NCBI GenBank assembly: GCA_963669265.1 | Contig: OY769916.1 | Coordinates: forward strand, 3,100,001-3,164,000 | Direction of reading: 5' to 3' | DNA from: SZUA-547 sp963669265 | GTDB taxonomy: Bacteria; Pseudomonadota; Alphaproteobacteria; Rhodobacterales; Rhodobacteraceae | Length of the DNA stretch: 64,000 bases | Shown here: positions 34,970-42,850 of the stretch, one piece after another | Layout: each line of letters begins with the position of its first letter | Numbering within the stretch: position 1 is the first letter of the stretch | Translations under genes and position numbers: made by a program | The notes under the pieces: generated by a model | The model's database searches: none | Told to the model about the DNA's origin: nothing | Seen by the model: only the letters and a program-made list of their open reading frames with translations

Positions 34970-36175
34970 TCAGAGCGACGCCAAGAAGTCGTCGAGCTCC
35001 TTTTGAAGACCGGCGAGTTCGTCGGCGCGCGCCTTTTTGCGCTCGGGCGAAAGGCCCGGCGGCGCATCCTCGCCTGGGCCGCCTGAAGCGGCCTCCGGCG
35101 CCGCGGCGCCGTTCCCCTGTTCGGGGCCGGAAGGTTGGGCGCTTTCCGCCTCGTCGGCGGCTTGCTGTTGCGCCTCCAGGAACTCTTCGACTTTGGTCTT
35201 CAGCTCGGCGAAGCTCTCCTCGGCGTCTCCGACCTCGTTGGCTTTGAACTGTTTCTGGAATTGCTTGATCAGCGTTTGCAGCTCTTTCTGGCCCGCCGGG
35301 TCGCTTTGAACGGTCGCTTTCTGCAGGTCGGGCTTCAGGTCCTTCAGGTCGTTTGTCAGGTCCTTTTTCTTTTTCTTCAGCTCGGCGGGGTCCATATCCC
35401 CGCCCTTTTGCTTCGGCGCGGCCAGCGTGATCGGCTGCTTCGGGCTGGCAGGGGTCACGCCCGTCAGCAGGCCCAGCTTGTTCATCATGCTTTGCGCGCC
35501 GGTCAGATCGCCGTTCTTCAGCGCGTCGCCGATGGATTTCAGCACGCCCTGCAGGTCCTTGGCCTGCTTTTCGTCCATTCCGTCGTAGCTCAGCTCGAAA
35601 ATCTCTGAGATGTGCTCGAAATTGGCGGTCAGTTGCTCGGCGGAGAGCTGCTTGCCGCTGCCTGTCTCCTTCTGCTCTTCCGCGTTCTCGTCGCTGGCGG
35701 CCTCCTCCGACTGAGGCGCCTCCGCCTGCGCCGCAGCCTGTGTCTCAGCCTCGGGCTCGGGCTCGGGCGCGGCGGGGCGGCGGGGCTGTGGGGCGGCTTC
35801 TTCCTCATCCGCCTTTTTCGCGTCCTTCTGCTCGGCCTCCGGCAAGTTAAAGGCGGCCTTGAAGGCGCCGTGGTCGACCTTTTTGAGGTATTGTTTGAAC
35901 TTTATCTCGATGCCGCCGGGTAGCTTGTCTTCGAGACAGTCAAAGACAAATTGTTTGCCGTTCACTTTCAGCTTGCCGGTGACGCAATTTGCCTTCTTCG
36001 CCCCGTCGGCCTTCTTCGCCTCGATCGCCAGCTTGCCGACCGGGTTTAGCGGATGGGCGCAAAGGCTCATGCCTTCCTTGAGCTCGACCAGCGCAAAGTT
36101 CTGCGGCTTCTTCTTTGCGGCTGCGACGACTTTTTTGAGCTCTTCGCCCTCTTTCTTCCAGTCCTTCTTCGCCAT
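34970..36175 (-). CDS. Unknown soluble modular protein, 401 aa
   Basis: 401 residues from ATG 36175 (GGGGAG 10 bases upstream; a GTG three codons earlier is too close to it). Residues 1-115 form a compact Lys-rich domain with three Cys (SLCAHP, ANCVTG, FDCLED). About 115-185 is a Pro/Ala/Glu-rich linker. About 185-250 is helical, about 265-360 a charged coiled coil, then another low-complexity linker and a short C-terminal helix. No signal peptide and no recognised family. The three-part layout with flexible linkers suits an adaptor between the giant rod protein encoded next and something else in the cell. Confidence 0.6.
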   Translation of the reverse strand: MAKKDWKKEGEELKKVVAAAKKKPQNFALVELKEGMSLCAHPLNPVGKLAIEAKKADGAKKANCVTGKLKVNGKQFVFDCLEDKLPGGIEIKFKQYLKKVDHGAFKAAFNLPEAEQKDAKKADEEEAAPQPRRPAAPEPEPEAETQAAAQAEAPQSEEAASDENAEEQKETGSGKQLSAEQLTANFEHISEIFELSYDGMDEKQAKDLQGVLKSIGDALKNGDLTGAQSMMNKLGLLTGVTPASPKQPITLAAPKQKGGDMDPAELKKKKKDLTNDLKDLKPDLQKATVQSDPAGQKELQTLIKQFQKQFKANEVGDAEESFAELKTKVEEFLEAQQQAADEAESAQPSGPEQGNGAAAPEAASGGPGEDAPPGLSPERKKARADELAGLQKELDDFLASL

Positions 36176-36357
36176 GCTGATCACGCTCCCCTAAAGCGTT
36201 GACGGTAGGTGCGGCGCGGATCGGCTCAGTCAGGCCGTTGATAGCATTTTGCGAATCCCCCACGCCAACTTCACGTCGAGCATACCAAATTTTCCCGGCT
36301 CAACGTAATCGAGCGGAAGCGGGCGGCAATTCGCGCCAGTCGTTCAGTGGGATTGGT

Positions 36358-37206
36358 TCAGTTGGCGTTGGAGGGGCCGGGCACAAATATCGGCGCGCCG
36401 GCCGTGTCCGGATCATACGCGCTGTTCGGATCGGCCCACGGGGCTGAGGCGCTTTGCTCCAGATCCGGATTTCGCCACTCGCTGTCGCCGGGTCGGATCG
36501 GGTCTCCCGCCGCGCCTGTTCCCGAAGGGGGCGGCGGCGCGCCGCCGCCCGGCGGTGGATAGGACGCCGGGTCGGACGCCGGAAAATCGGCTGGATCGAC
36601 CGGTGGATAGCCGGATGCGGACGGGTCGCCCTGCGGGAAGTCGGAGGATCCCGACGCAGGCGGATAGTCTGACGGGTAGCCCCCGGCGGACGCGGTGCGC
36701 GCGCCTGGAGGCCCGGCAGTGCTTGAATCAATCGGCGTCAGACGCGTGTAGTCCGGCCCATACTGGATGGCGACTTCCTGTCCGTCCGGGATCGGCGCCT
36801 CGCCCGAAGTCTCGTTCTGGACGATGGTGACCGTGCGACCGTCCTCCATCTCGACCAGATACTCGGTGCCCTGACCGCTGCGCAGTTGCTGCTCGACGAG
36901 GTACCCGATCCCGACGCCGATCAGGATGCCCGCGGCGGTGGCGAGACTCTGTCCCTTGCCCTGGCCAATCGTGCTGCCCGCGATGCCGCCGACCACGCCT
37001 CCGGTCGCGGAGCCGATGCCGCTTTGCTCGGATGATGAGATGTCGACCGGTCGTGAGGCGACCACGCGGCCGCGACTCGATTCGATCACCTGACCGACAT
37101 CACGGCTGGAATAGGTGTTGCTGTCAGACGTGGCGCAGGCCGACAGAACCAGAAGTGCCGCGGCGGCCAACTTGCCCGCAGCGCTAGGTTTTCCGAGTTT
37201 ACTCAT
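36358..37206 (-). CDS. Glycine-zipper outer-membrane lipoprotein
   Basis: 282 residues from the ATG at 37206, preceded by AAGGAGG at ideal spacing. Lipobox LSAC puts the lipid on Cys24. Residues about 65-110 are a glycine-zipper 2TM domain (Rickettsia 17-kDa antigen/SlyB type), rich in GxxxG (TGGVVGGIAGSTIG, ILIGVGIGYLVEQQL). A small beta domain follows, then a long Pro/Ser/Asp-rich tail of about 110 residues, unusual for this family and likely extended. First gene of the minus-strand operon. It faces the plus-strand operon across a 158-bp divergent promoter region and may anchor the system in the outer membrane. Confidence 0.75.
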   Translation of the reverse strand: MSKLGKPSAAGKLAAAALLVLSACATSDSNTYSSRDVGQVIESSRGRVVASRPVDISSSEQSGIGSATGGVVGGIAGSTIGQGKGQSLATAAGILIGVGIGYLVEQQLRSGQGTEYLVEMEDGRTVTIVQNETSGEAPIPDGQEVAIQYGPDYTRLTPIDSSTAGPPGARTASAGGYPSDYPPASGSSDFPQGDPSASGYPPVDPADFPASDPASYPPPGGGAPPPPSGTGAAGDPIRPGDSEWRNPDLEQSASAPWADPNSAYDPDTAGAPIFVPGPSNAN

Positions 37207-37364
37207 ACTTGCGCCTCCTTCTCGGCGCCGAAGAAATCCGGCGTTTCGCGCGCGCCGGAGTTCGTGATCCCAAGAGTGCTTTCGTCTGTAAGATAAGGAA
37301 TGTAGCATAGCGCGTTAACACGCGTTATCAAAGTCGTGCGAATGCGAACCGGAGGACGATCCGG
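37207..37364. promoter_or_regulatory. Divergent promoter region with CGCGTTA direct repeat
   Basis: 158 bases between the two divergent operons. CGCGTTA occurs at 37311-37317 and 37321-37327, one helical turn apart on the same face, a plausible site for a shared regulator. No sigma-54 motif. Confidence 0.4.
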
Positions 37365-38072
37365 ATGTTCAGATCCCATTTGACTGCAACGGCGCTCGGC
37401 GTCGCGACCGCATTTTGTCTGGCTTTCGCCACGCCTGCGGCGGCCAATTTCGGCGAAGGCGACATCCGGTCCATTCAGGCCTTCACCAAGCGCTTGCTGG
37501 AGAGGGCCAAGACCGGATCCTCGACCACCTGGCGCAACGGCGACGGCAGCATCGGCGGCCGGGTCACCATCACGACGACCGACGCCCAGCCCGGCGCCCA
37601 GCCCTGCCGCACCTATGAATGGACGATGCGCCGGCAAGGCGGGCAAGAGATGACCGGGATCGGCCGGGGTTGCCGGACCAGCTCCGGCGACTGGACGCTG
37701 GATGAGACAAGGTCCGAGCGCCAATCAAGCGTCAAGCCGTCGCCGGCGCCCGCCAAGGTCTATCCGCCCAAGAGCGCGTCTGGCCCGTCATCGACCGCCG
37801 GCGCCACACGATCGATCCAGCCGCCAAAGACGGAGAAGACGGAGAAATCGGTTGAGGCGGCGCCGGACGAGGCGAGCGCGGATGCGACCGCGTCGGCCCC
37901 GCCGACCCCGGCGGAGCAACTGGCGACGCTTGAATTCACCCGCCCGCCCAGAACGTTGGGTCCCATAACGCAGGACCAATCGTCCGTCAGCGCGCCCGGC
38001 GCGGAAGACGCGATCGAAGCGGGTGACCCCATCGAACCTGACGACACCTCTGCGCCAATCGAGGCGCAATGA
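37365..38072 (+). CDS. Exported surface-antigen-like protein
   Basis: 235 residues with a signal peptide (cleavage near AAA-N, residue 27). Residues about 28-110 resemble the C-terminal domain of the RT0821/17-kDa surface antigen family (TWRNGDGSIGG, CRTYEWTM, GIGRGCRTSSGDWTL) with two Cys. The rest (about 115-235) is a Pro/Ala/Ser/Thr-rich disordered tail. The glycine-zipper half usual in this family is absent but is encoded just across the divergent promoter, as if the two halves were split between operons. Its TGA overlaps the ATG of the kinase gene by 4 bases. Confidence 0.65.
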   Translation: MFRSHLTATALGVATAFCLAFATPAAANFGEGDIRSIQAFTKRLLERAKTGSSTTWRNGDGSIGGRVTITTTDAQPGAQPCRTYEWTMRRQGGQEMTGIGRGCRTSSGDWTLDETRSERQSSVKPSPAPAKVYPPKSASGPSSTAGATRSIQPPKTEKTEKSVEAAPDEASADATASAPPTPAEQLATLEFTRPPRTLGPITQDQSSVSAPGAEDAIEAGDPIEPDDTSAPIEAQ

Positions 38073-40309
38073 CGGATTCGTCCATGTCACGCGCGGTCGG
38101 CCCGTTTGAACTTGGCGAGCGGATCAGCCGCTCCGCGAGCAGCGAGGTCTTCAGCGCCGCTGAGCGTGCGACCGGCGCGGCCTGCATCATCAAGAAATTC
38201 TCCAGCGCGGGTCAGGCGACGCGAGAGGGCCGCGCGCTTGCCGCGCTGGACGGCGAACGCGCGCCGCAGCTTTTGTCTCGACAGACGGTTGATGGCGATC
38301 CCGCGTTGGTTCTGGAAAAGCTGACCGGTCAGGCGTTGGACGACTGGGCGAACGCGACTCCGGCGGAGGCGCGTGAAGCGCAGATCGGCGCGATCCTGAC
38401 CTCGCTGGCGAATGCGCTGGCGGAGGTGCATGCGAGAGACGTGATCCATGGCGACCTAAAACCGGATCATATCGTTATCGGGGCCGACGGCCGCGTCCGG
38501 TTTCTGGACTTCGCGTCTTCCGCCGCCCCGGGGGATCGGGCGTCGGCTGTTGCGGCGCGCTGGCTGACGCCGGGCTTCTCGGCGCCAGAGACAGACCCCA
38601 ATTTTTCCGGCGATGAGCCGCTGGGTCCGTGGAGCGATTATTTCAGCGTCGGCGCGATCCTGTTCTGGCTGGAGGAGGCGCGCGCGCCTGGCGACGGCGA
38701 TCTCGACAAGCCCGCCGGGGAAACGGTCGGATTGAGTGCGACTGCGCGGCGATTGTTGCGCCGACGGTCGTCGGAGCGGCCATTGAGCGCCGACGAATTT
38801 CGAAATGTTTTGCTGGCTGGCGGGAGCGCGGTGGAAAAACTGTCCCCGTCCCCGTCCCCGTCTCCAGCGCCACCGAAGAAGCCTCCGCCGGACGCGACGG
38901 TCTTTCAGGAACCGGCGCCCAAGCCGGAGAGTGACGAGGCGGACAAAAGGACGGTGATCCCGGACCCCGATGCGCCGATCGACGCCGACCAAGTCGGCGC
39001 CGCGCCCGATGGCGACACGCGCGATCCGATCCCGCCGACGGTGAAGGTCCGACGCCGCGAGCCGGGCAGACTGCCTGATCCGCCCGTGGTCGAGGCCGCT
39101 CCAAGACGCGGCGGCGTCAGTTGGCTCGCCATCGCGGCTTGTATTGCGGTGCTGCTGGCGGCGGGCGGCGCGGGATACCAATATGGCTGGCCGCTCTATG
39201 AGCGCCTCTACAAGAAAAGCTGGATCGTCGATCCTGTTGGCGAGGGCGACGCCCTGACGCTCGCGGAGGCGCTGGACCGCGCCGGGCCGGATGTGGAGAT
39301 TTTGCTGGCAGCGGGCGAGCACGTCTCCGCGCCCATCGTCAATCGCGCGGTCGCCCTATCACCGGTCGAAGGGCTGGCGGAACCGCCGGTCCTGATCGGC
39401 GGGGACGAACCGTGCCTGCGTCTTGAGGGCGCGCGCGTACTGCTTTCCGCCGTGACGCTTGCGCGGGCGGATGGCGCGGAGACCGGCGGATGCCTGAACG
39501 TCACGGGCGGCGAGGCGGTTCTGGCGCGGGTGTCGATCGAACGCGCGAAGGACGCTGCTCTGATCGTCGAGGACGGCGCGGCCGTGCGCGCGTCGGAGGT
39601 GGAGCTCTCCAACCCGGACGGGACAGGGTTGATTGTGGAGAGCGGCGGATCGGTCGAGGCCAAGGGTTTGATCATCGGCGGCGCGCTGGGATCCGGCGCG
39701 GTGGTCGAGGGCGGCGGCGCGTTGACCGGCGAAGGCGTGAAGATCGTCGCCGTCGGCGGCGCCGGACTTGCGGTCGGCGAAGGCGGGGAGGTCGTGCTGG
39801 CGGCGTCGGAAGTGGACGGCGCAAAGGGCTCCGGCGTCGAGTTGACGGAAGGCGCGAACGCGGACCTCACGGATATGCTGATCGATAGCAGCGGCGGCGC
39901 GGGCGTCGCGCTATACGACGGCGCGCGGCTGTTGATGGATGGCGGCGCGATCGCAAGCAGCGCCATGACCGGCGTCTTCGCCGACGGCGCGGCGGAGCTG
40001 ACCTTGTTGGGTTTGTCCATCACGGATAGCGGCGAACACGGCGCGCTTTTGCTGGATCTGAGCGGCGGGGAGATCGCGGGCGTGGAGATCACCGGCAGCG
40101 AGGGGATCGGCCTCGGCGTGTTTCCGGGCGCGGAGGTCGACCTTGAGGACAACAAGATCGTCGAGAACAAGGGCGGCGACCTGATCGACGCGCGGCCGCC
40201 CAAACCGGATGCGGCCACTGAAGCGCCTTCTGATGCGCCGACAGACGCCACAGACGCAACCGACGCGCCGGACCCGGACGCGGCGACAGCAGGGGCCAAG
40301 ACCGAATGA
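38069..40309 (+). CDS. Degenerate Ser/Thr kinase with transmembrane helix and beta-helix ectodomain
   Basis: 746 residues. Residues 12-250 have the eukaryotic-type kinase fold: the VAIK Lys at 42/43 (CIIKKF), catalytic loop HGDLKPDH (127-134) and DFA (147-149). Deviations are a Gly-loop without its glycines (ISRSASSEV), HGD for HRD, His for the Mg-binding Asn, and DFA for DFG. Residues 255-348 are a Pro-rich linker with repeated T-V motifs (ATVFQ, RTVIP, PTVKV). A membrane helix spans about 349-371. Residues about 385-710 are a right-handed parallel beta-helix, outside the cytoplasm. ATGA overlaps with both neighbours. It could be a sensor with weak kinase activity or a pseudokinase scaffold. 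Confidence 0.82.
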   Translation: MTDSSMSRAVGPFELGERISRSASSEVFSAAERATGAACIIKKFSSAGQATREGRALAALDGERAPQLLSRQTVDGDPALVLEKLTGQALDDWANATPAEAREAQIGAILTSLANALAEVHARDVIHGDLKPDHIVIGADGRVRFLDFASSAAPGDRASAVAARWLTPGFSAPETDPNFSGDEPLGPWSDYFSVGAILFWLEEARAPGDGDLDKPAGETVGLSATARRLLRRRSSERPLSADEFRNVLLAGGSAVEKLSPSPSPSPAPPKKPPPDATVFQEPAPKPESDEADKRTVIPDPDAPIDADQVGAAPDGDTRDPIPPTVKVRRREPGRLPDPPVVEAAPRRGGVSWLAIAACIAVLLAAGGAGYQYGWPLYERLYKKSWIVDPVGEGDALTLAEALDRAGPDVEILLAAGEHVSAPIVNRAVALSPVEGLAEPPVLIGGDEPCLRLEGARVLLSAVTLARADGAETGGCLNVTGGEAVLARVSIERAKDAALIVEDGAAVRASEVELSNPDGTGLIVESGGSVEAKGLIIGGALGSGAVVEGGGALTGEGVKIVAVGGAGLAVGEGGEVVLAASEVDGAKGSGVELTEGANADLTDMLIDSSGGAGVALYDGARLLMDGGAIASSAMTGVFADGAAELTLLGLSITDSGEHGALLLDLSGGEIAGVEITGSEGIGLGVFPGAEVDLEDNKIVENKGGDLIDARPPKPDAATEAPSDAPTDATDATDAPDPDAATAGAKTE

Positions 40310-40701
40310 CCCGCAAGACGCTACAGATCGGGCGCAGCTCTCACGCCGATATCGTCATCGCCGATGGCGGCGTCGCCGCCTATCACGCCGAACTGGTGAT
40401 CACTTCCGACGGACGGCTCTATGTGACCGACCGGGGCGGCGAGAAAGGCACGTTTCTGCGCGAATCCGACGAGGATGCCGAGTGGACGCCGCTGCGGCAG
40501 GGCTTTGTCGCGGACGGGCAGGAATTGCGCTTTGGCGCCTTCGCCATCAGCGCGCGGGATCTGCTCCATCGCGCCGAAGAGGCGATGGATGAGGGGCCGA
40601 TCGGGCAGGGCGGCGGCTATGGCGGCCGGTCCGCGCAGCAATTGCGCGGCGCGGTCGAACGCGACCCGGCCACGGGTGAGATTGTAAGGCGGAAGTTCTG
40701 A
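40306..40701 (+). CDS. FHA-domain protein with atypical binding loop
   Basis: 131 residues. The forkhead-associated domain spans about 4-85: GRSS (9-12) keeps the first Arg, but the usual S-R-x-H loop reads AAYH (24-27) and NGT reads KGT. So the phosphothreonine pocket is partly altered. The tail (about 90-131) is Gly-rich, ending with basic residues. It overlaps the kinase gene by 4 bases and lies one base from the TolQ-like gene, so it is stoichiometrically coupled to both. Likely a link between the kinase linker (TV motifs) and the membrane channel. Confidence 0.78.
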   Translation: MTRKTLQIGRSSHADIVIADGGVAAYHAELVITSDGRLYVTDRGGEKGTFLRESDEDAEWTPLRQGFVADGQELRFGAFAISARDLLHRAEEAMDEGPIGQGGGYGGRSAQQLRGAVERDPATGEIVRRKF

Positions 40702-40702
40702 C

Positions 40703-41509
40703 ATGGCCGAAAGCACTGAGACCCCGTCGACCTGGCCAACCGCGCCCGGCCTGAACTGGAAGAATATTGGCGTCGTTCTGGCGTTCGTGGCGGCGGCGAT
40801 CGGGTTCATTGCGATTATCGACGCCACCCAATCGACCGATGTGAAGGCGCTGCTGCTGGATCGGGAACGCTCCACCTGGCCCTTCACGGTGCAGAACGTG
40901 ATGTGGGTGGTGTTCGCCTTCGGCGCGGCGGAGCTGACAATCCGGTTCTTCGAGGCCCGCGCTGAGCGGACCGAGTTGACCGCCGGGCATCTGCCGGAAG
41001 ATGAACGCACGATCCTGCAGGGGCCGGAGCTGCGCCTGACATACGCCCGCATCCGCGACGCGCTGACCGAGAACCAGGCCCGATCCCGGCGGTTTCTGCC
41101 GCGTCTGATCCGGCGGGTGATCGCGCAATTCCAGACCACGCGCTCGGTCGAACAGTCGGCGGCGATCATGAACTCCAGCCTGGAGCTTTACCTGCATGAG
41201 GTTGATATCCGCTACAACATGATCCGCTATGTGGTCTGGGCGATTCCGGCGCTGGGTTTTATCGGCACGGTGATCGGCATCTCGCTGGCGTTGAACTTCG
41301 CCGCCAATGTGGATCTGCAGGACCCGTCGCTGCTGGTGGAGCTGACCAAGCGGCTGGGCGTCGCCTTCAACACCACGCTGCTGGCGCTGATGATGTCGCT
41401 GGTGCTGGTGTTCTTCCAACACAAGATCCAGGCGTTTGAAGAGCGGGTGCTGAATGAGAGCGGCCAGTACTGCCTCGATAACCTGATCAACCGGCTCTAC
41501 GAAGGGTAG
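40703..41509 (+). CDS. TolQ/ExbB/MotA-like proton-channel subunit
   Basis: 268 residues, four membrane helices at about 21-41, 62-82, 174-198 and 220-239, with a cytoplasmic loop of about 90 residues between helices 2 and 3. The two long C-terminal helices carry the family signature: PALGFIGTVIGISLAL with T189, and AFNTTLLALMMSLV with T224/T225, in the positions of the conserved Thr of TolQ and ExbB. In known systems five such subunits surround a dimer of TolR/ExbD/MotB and conduct ions. Here the two following vWA proteins supply the partner helices. Confidence 0.82.
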   Translation: MAESTETPSTWPTAPGLNWKNIGVVLAFVAAAIGFIAIIDATQSTDVKALLLDRERSTWPFTVQNVMWVVFAFGAAELTIRFFEARAERTELTAGHLPEDERTILQGPELRLTYARIRDALTENQARSRRFLPRLIRRVIAQFQTTRSVEQSAAIMNSSLELYLHEVDIRYNMIRYVVWAIPALGFIGTVIGISLALNFAANVDLQDPSLLVELTKRLGVAFNTTLLALMMSLVLVFFQHKIQAFEERVLNESGQYCLDNLINRLYEG

Positions 41510-41515
41510 GGTGCG

Positions 41516-42490
41516 ATGAAGGCGGCGCGGCGAGGGGTGGCGGATACGTTGAGCGTCTCGGCGCTTGATCTGTTCGCCTCGGCGCTGGGCGTCTTCGTGG
41601 TGATGTTCATCATTCTCATGCCATTCTATCTGAAACGGCCTTCGGTCGAGGCCGGGCTGGCGGGGGCTGAAGCGCGCCTTTCAGACGCCGTCGACGCGGC
41701 GGCGGAGGCGGAGAAGGGCGGGGCCGCGGCCCAGCGGCGGTTGGCGGCGGCGGAGAAAAGCCTTGGCGGCGTGGCGGCCGATACTGGTGAGAAGCAGGCC
41801 GAGCTGGAGGAGCTGGAAAAGGCGATGAAGGCCGCGCAAGCCGCCTTGGCAGCGCGCCCCAAACCGCAGCGCAGCACGATCCGCACCGCGCCGCGCGGCG
41901 GCGGCGAACTGGCGATTGAGCGGCTGGACATGGTGATCGTGATGGACACGACCCGGTCGATGCGCAACGAGTTGAAGGACATCCAGCAAAGCCTCGGCTC
42001 CATCGCTCGCATCCTCAGCCGGTTGTCGCCGGATCTCAGGTTGGGCTTTGTCGCCTATAAGGACGTGGATGCCCCGCCCGTGATCCGTAGCTTTGGCCTG
42101 ACCTCGATGACGCGGGGCAATCTTTCCAGCATCATGGGTTTCGTGCGGTCTCTGGACGCGCGCGGTGGCGGCGACGTGCCAGAGCCGGTGGATCAGGCGC
42201 TGGCGGCGGCCATCGCCATGAACTGGCGCTCGGACGCCAATGGGCGGATCATTATCATCGGCGACGCTCCGGCCCATGCGCGCAACCAGGCGCGCAGCTA
42301 CAGCATGGCGGACGGGTTCGCGCGGTCTCCGGTGGACGCAGGCTACGACCGGCGGGTCAGCGCGATCACCACGGGCGGAGACGCCGCGACCTACGGCTAT
42401 ATGGGCGAACTGGCGAAATCGGGCGGCGGCGATATCGCCAGCCATCGGGGCGCGATGATCGAAAGCGTTCTACTGGCGGTTTTGAAATAG
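41516..42490 (+). CDS. TolR/MotB-like single-helix protein with vWA domain (first of two)
   Basis: 324 residues. One N-terminal membrane helix (about 16-38) begins SVSALDLFASALGVFVV. D18 sits where TolR, ExbD and MotB have their ion-carrying Asp. Residues about 45-115 are an Ala/Glu coiled coil. Residues about 135-324 form a von Willebrand A domain with metal site DTTRSM (144-149; Thr in place of the middle Ser), and GGGDVPE (217-223) as in alpha-kinase-associated vWA domains. Topology puts the vWA outside the inner membrane. Seven bases after the TolQ-like gene, so a stator pair is likely. Confidence 0.82.
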   Translation: MKAARRGVADTLSVSALDLFASALGVFVVMFIILMPFYLKRPSVEAGLAGAEARLSDAVDAAAEAEKGGAAAQRRLAAAEKSLGGVAADTGEKQAELEELEKAMKAAQAALAARPKPQRSTIRTAPRGGGELAIERLDMVIVMDTTRSMRNELKDIQQSLGSIARILSRLSPDLRLGFVAYKDVDAPPVIRSFGLTSMTRGNLSSIMGFVRSLDARGGGDVPEPVDQALAAAIAMNWRSDANGRIIIIGDAPAHARNQARSYSMADGFARSPVDAGYDRRVSAITTGGDAATYGYMGELAKSGGGDIASHRGAMIESVLLAVLK

Positions 42491-42498
42491 GTGAGATC

Positions 42499-42846
42499 AT
42501 GAGCGGTTATCTGGAAGGCGGTTGGATCCTAGACGGGCGCGACGGCGCGGGGCGGCCGGTGCTGATCCGGATCGGGGATCGGGAGCTTGTGGAGTCCGAG
42601 CAGGGTTTGACCCTGGGCCGGCACCCGGCGCTCTCCGATCATGTGATCGACGACGCGTCCGTTTCGCGCCGTCATCTGAGGCTCGGGATGCGCGACGGCG
42701 GGTTCACGGTCGAGGATCTGAACTCGCTCAACGGCACGCTGATCGACGGCGTGGACGCGCCGGCCTACGCGCTCGCCACGCTGGCCGAAGGCGCGCGGAT
42801 CGGTCTGGGCGAGGTGGAGTTGCGCCTGACGCGGGTCGCGGGATAG
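42499..42846 (+). CDS. FHA-domain protein, canonical pocket
   Basis: 115 residues, essentially only an FHA domain. All phosphothreonine-binding elements are present: LGRHPALSDHV, then SVSRRHLRL and DLNSLNGTLIDG. It contrasts with the first FHA gene of this operon, whose pocket is altered, so this one is the better candidate reader of kinase phosphorylation. It sits 8 bases after the first vWA gene and 4 bases before the second, implying a role at the motor rather than as a free adaptor. Confidence 0.9.
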   Translation: MSGYLEGGWILDGRDGAGRPVLIRIGDRELVESEQGLTLGRHPALSDHVIDDASVSRRHLRLGMRDGGFTVEDLNSLNGTLIDGVDAPAYALATLAEGARIGLGEVELRLTRVAG

Positions 42847-42850
42847 GTCC

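Noticed and set aside
38846..38870. CCCCGT microsatellite in the kinase gene
   Set aside because: Simple codon repetition for a Ser-Pro linker; no evidence of a regulatory role.
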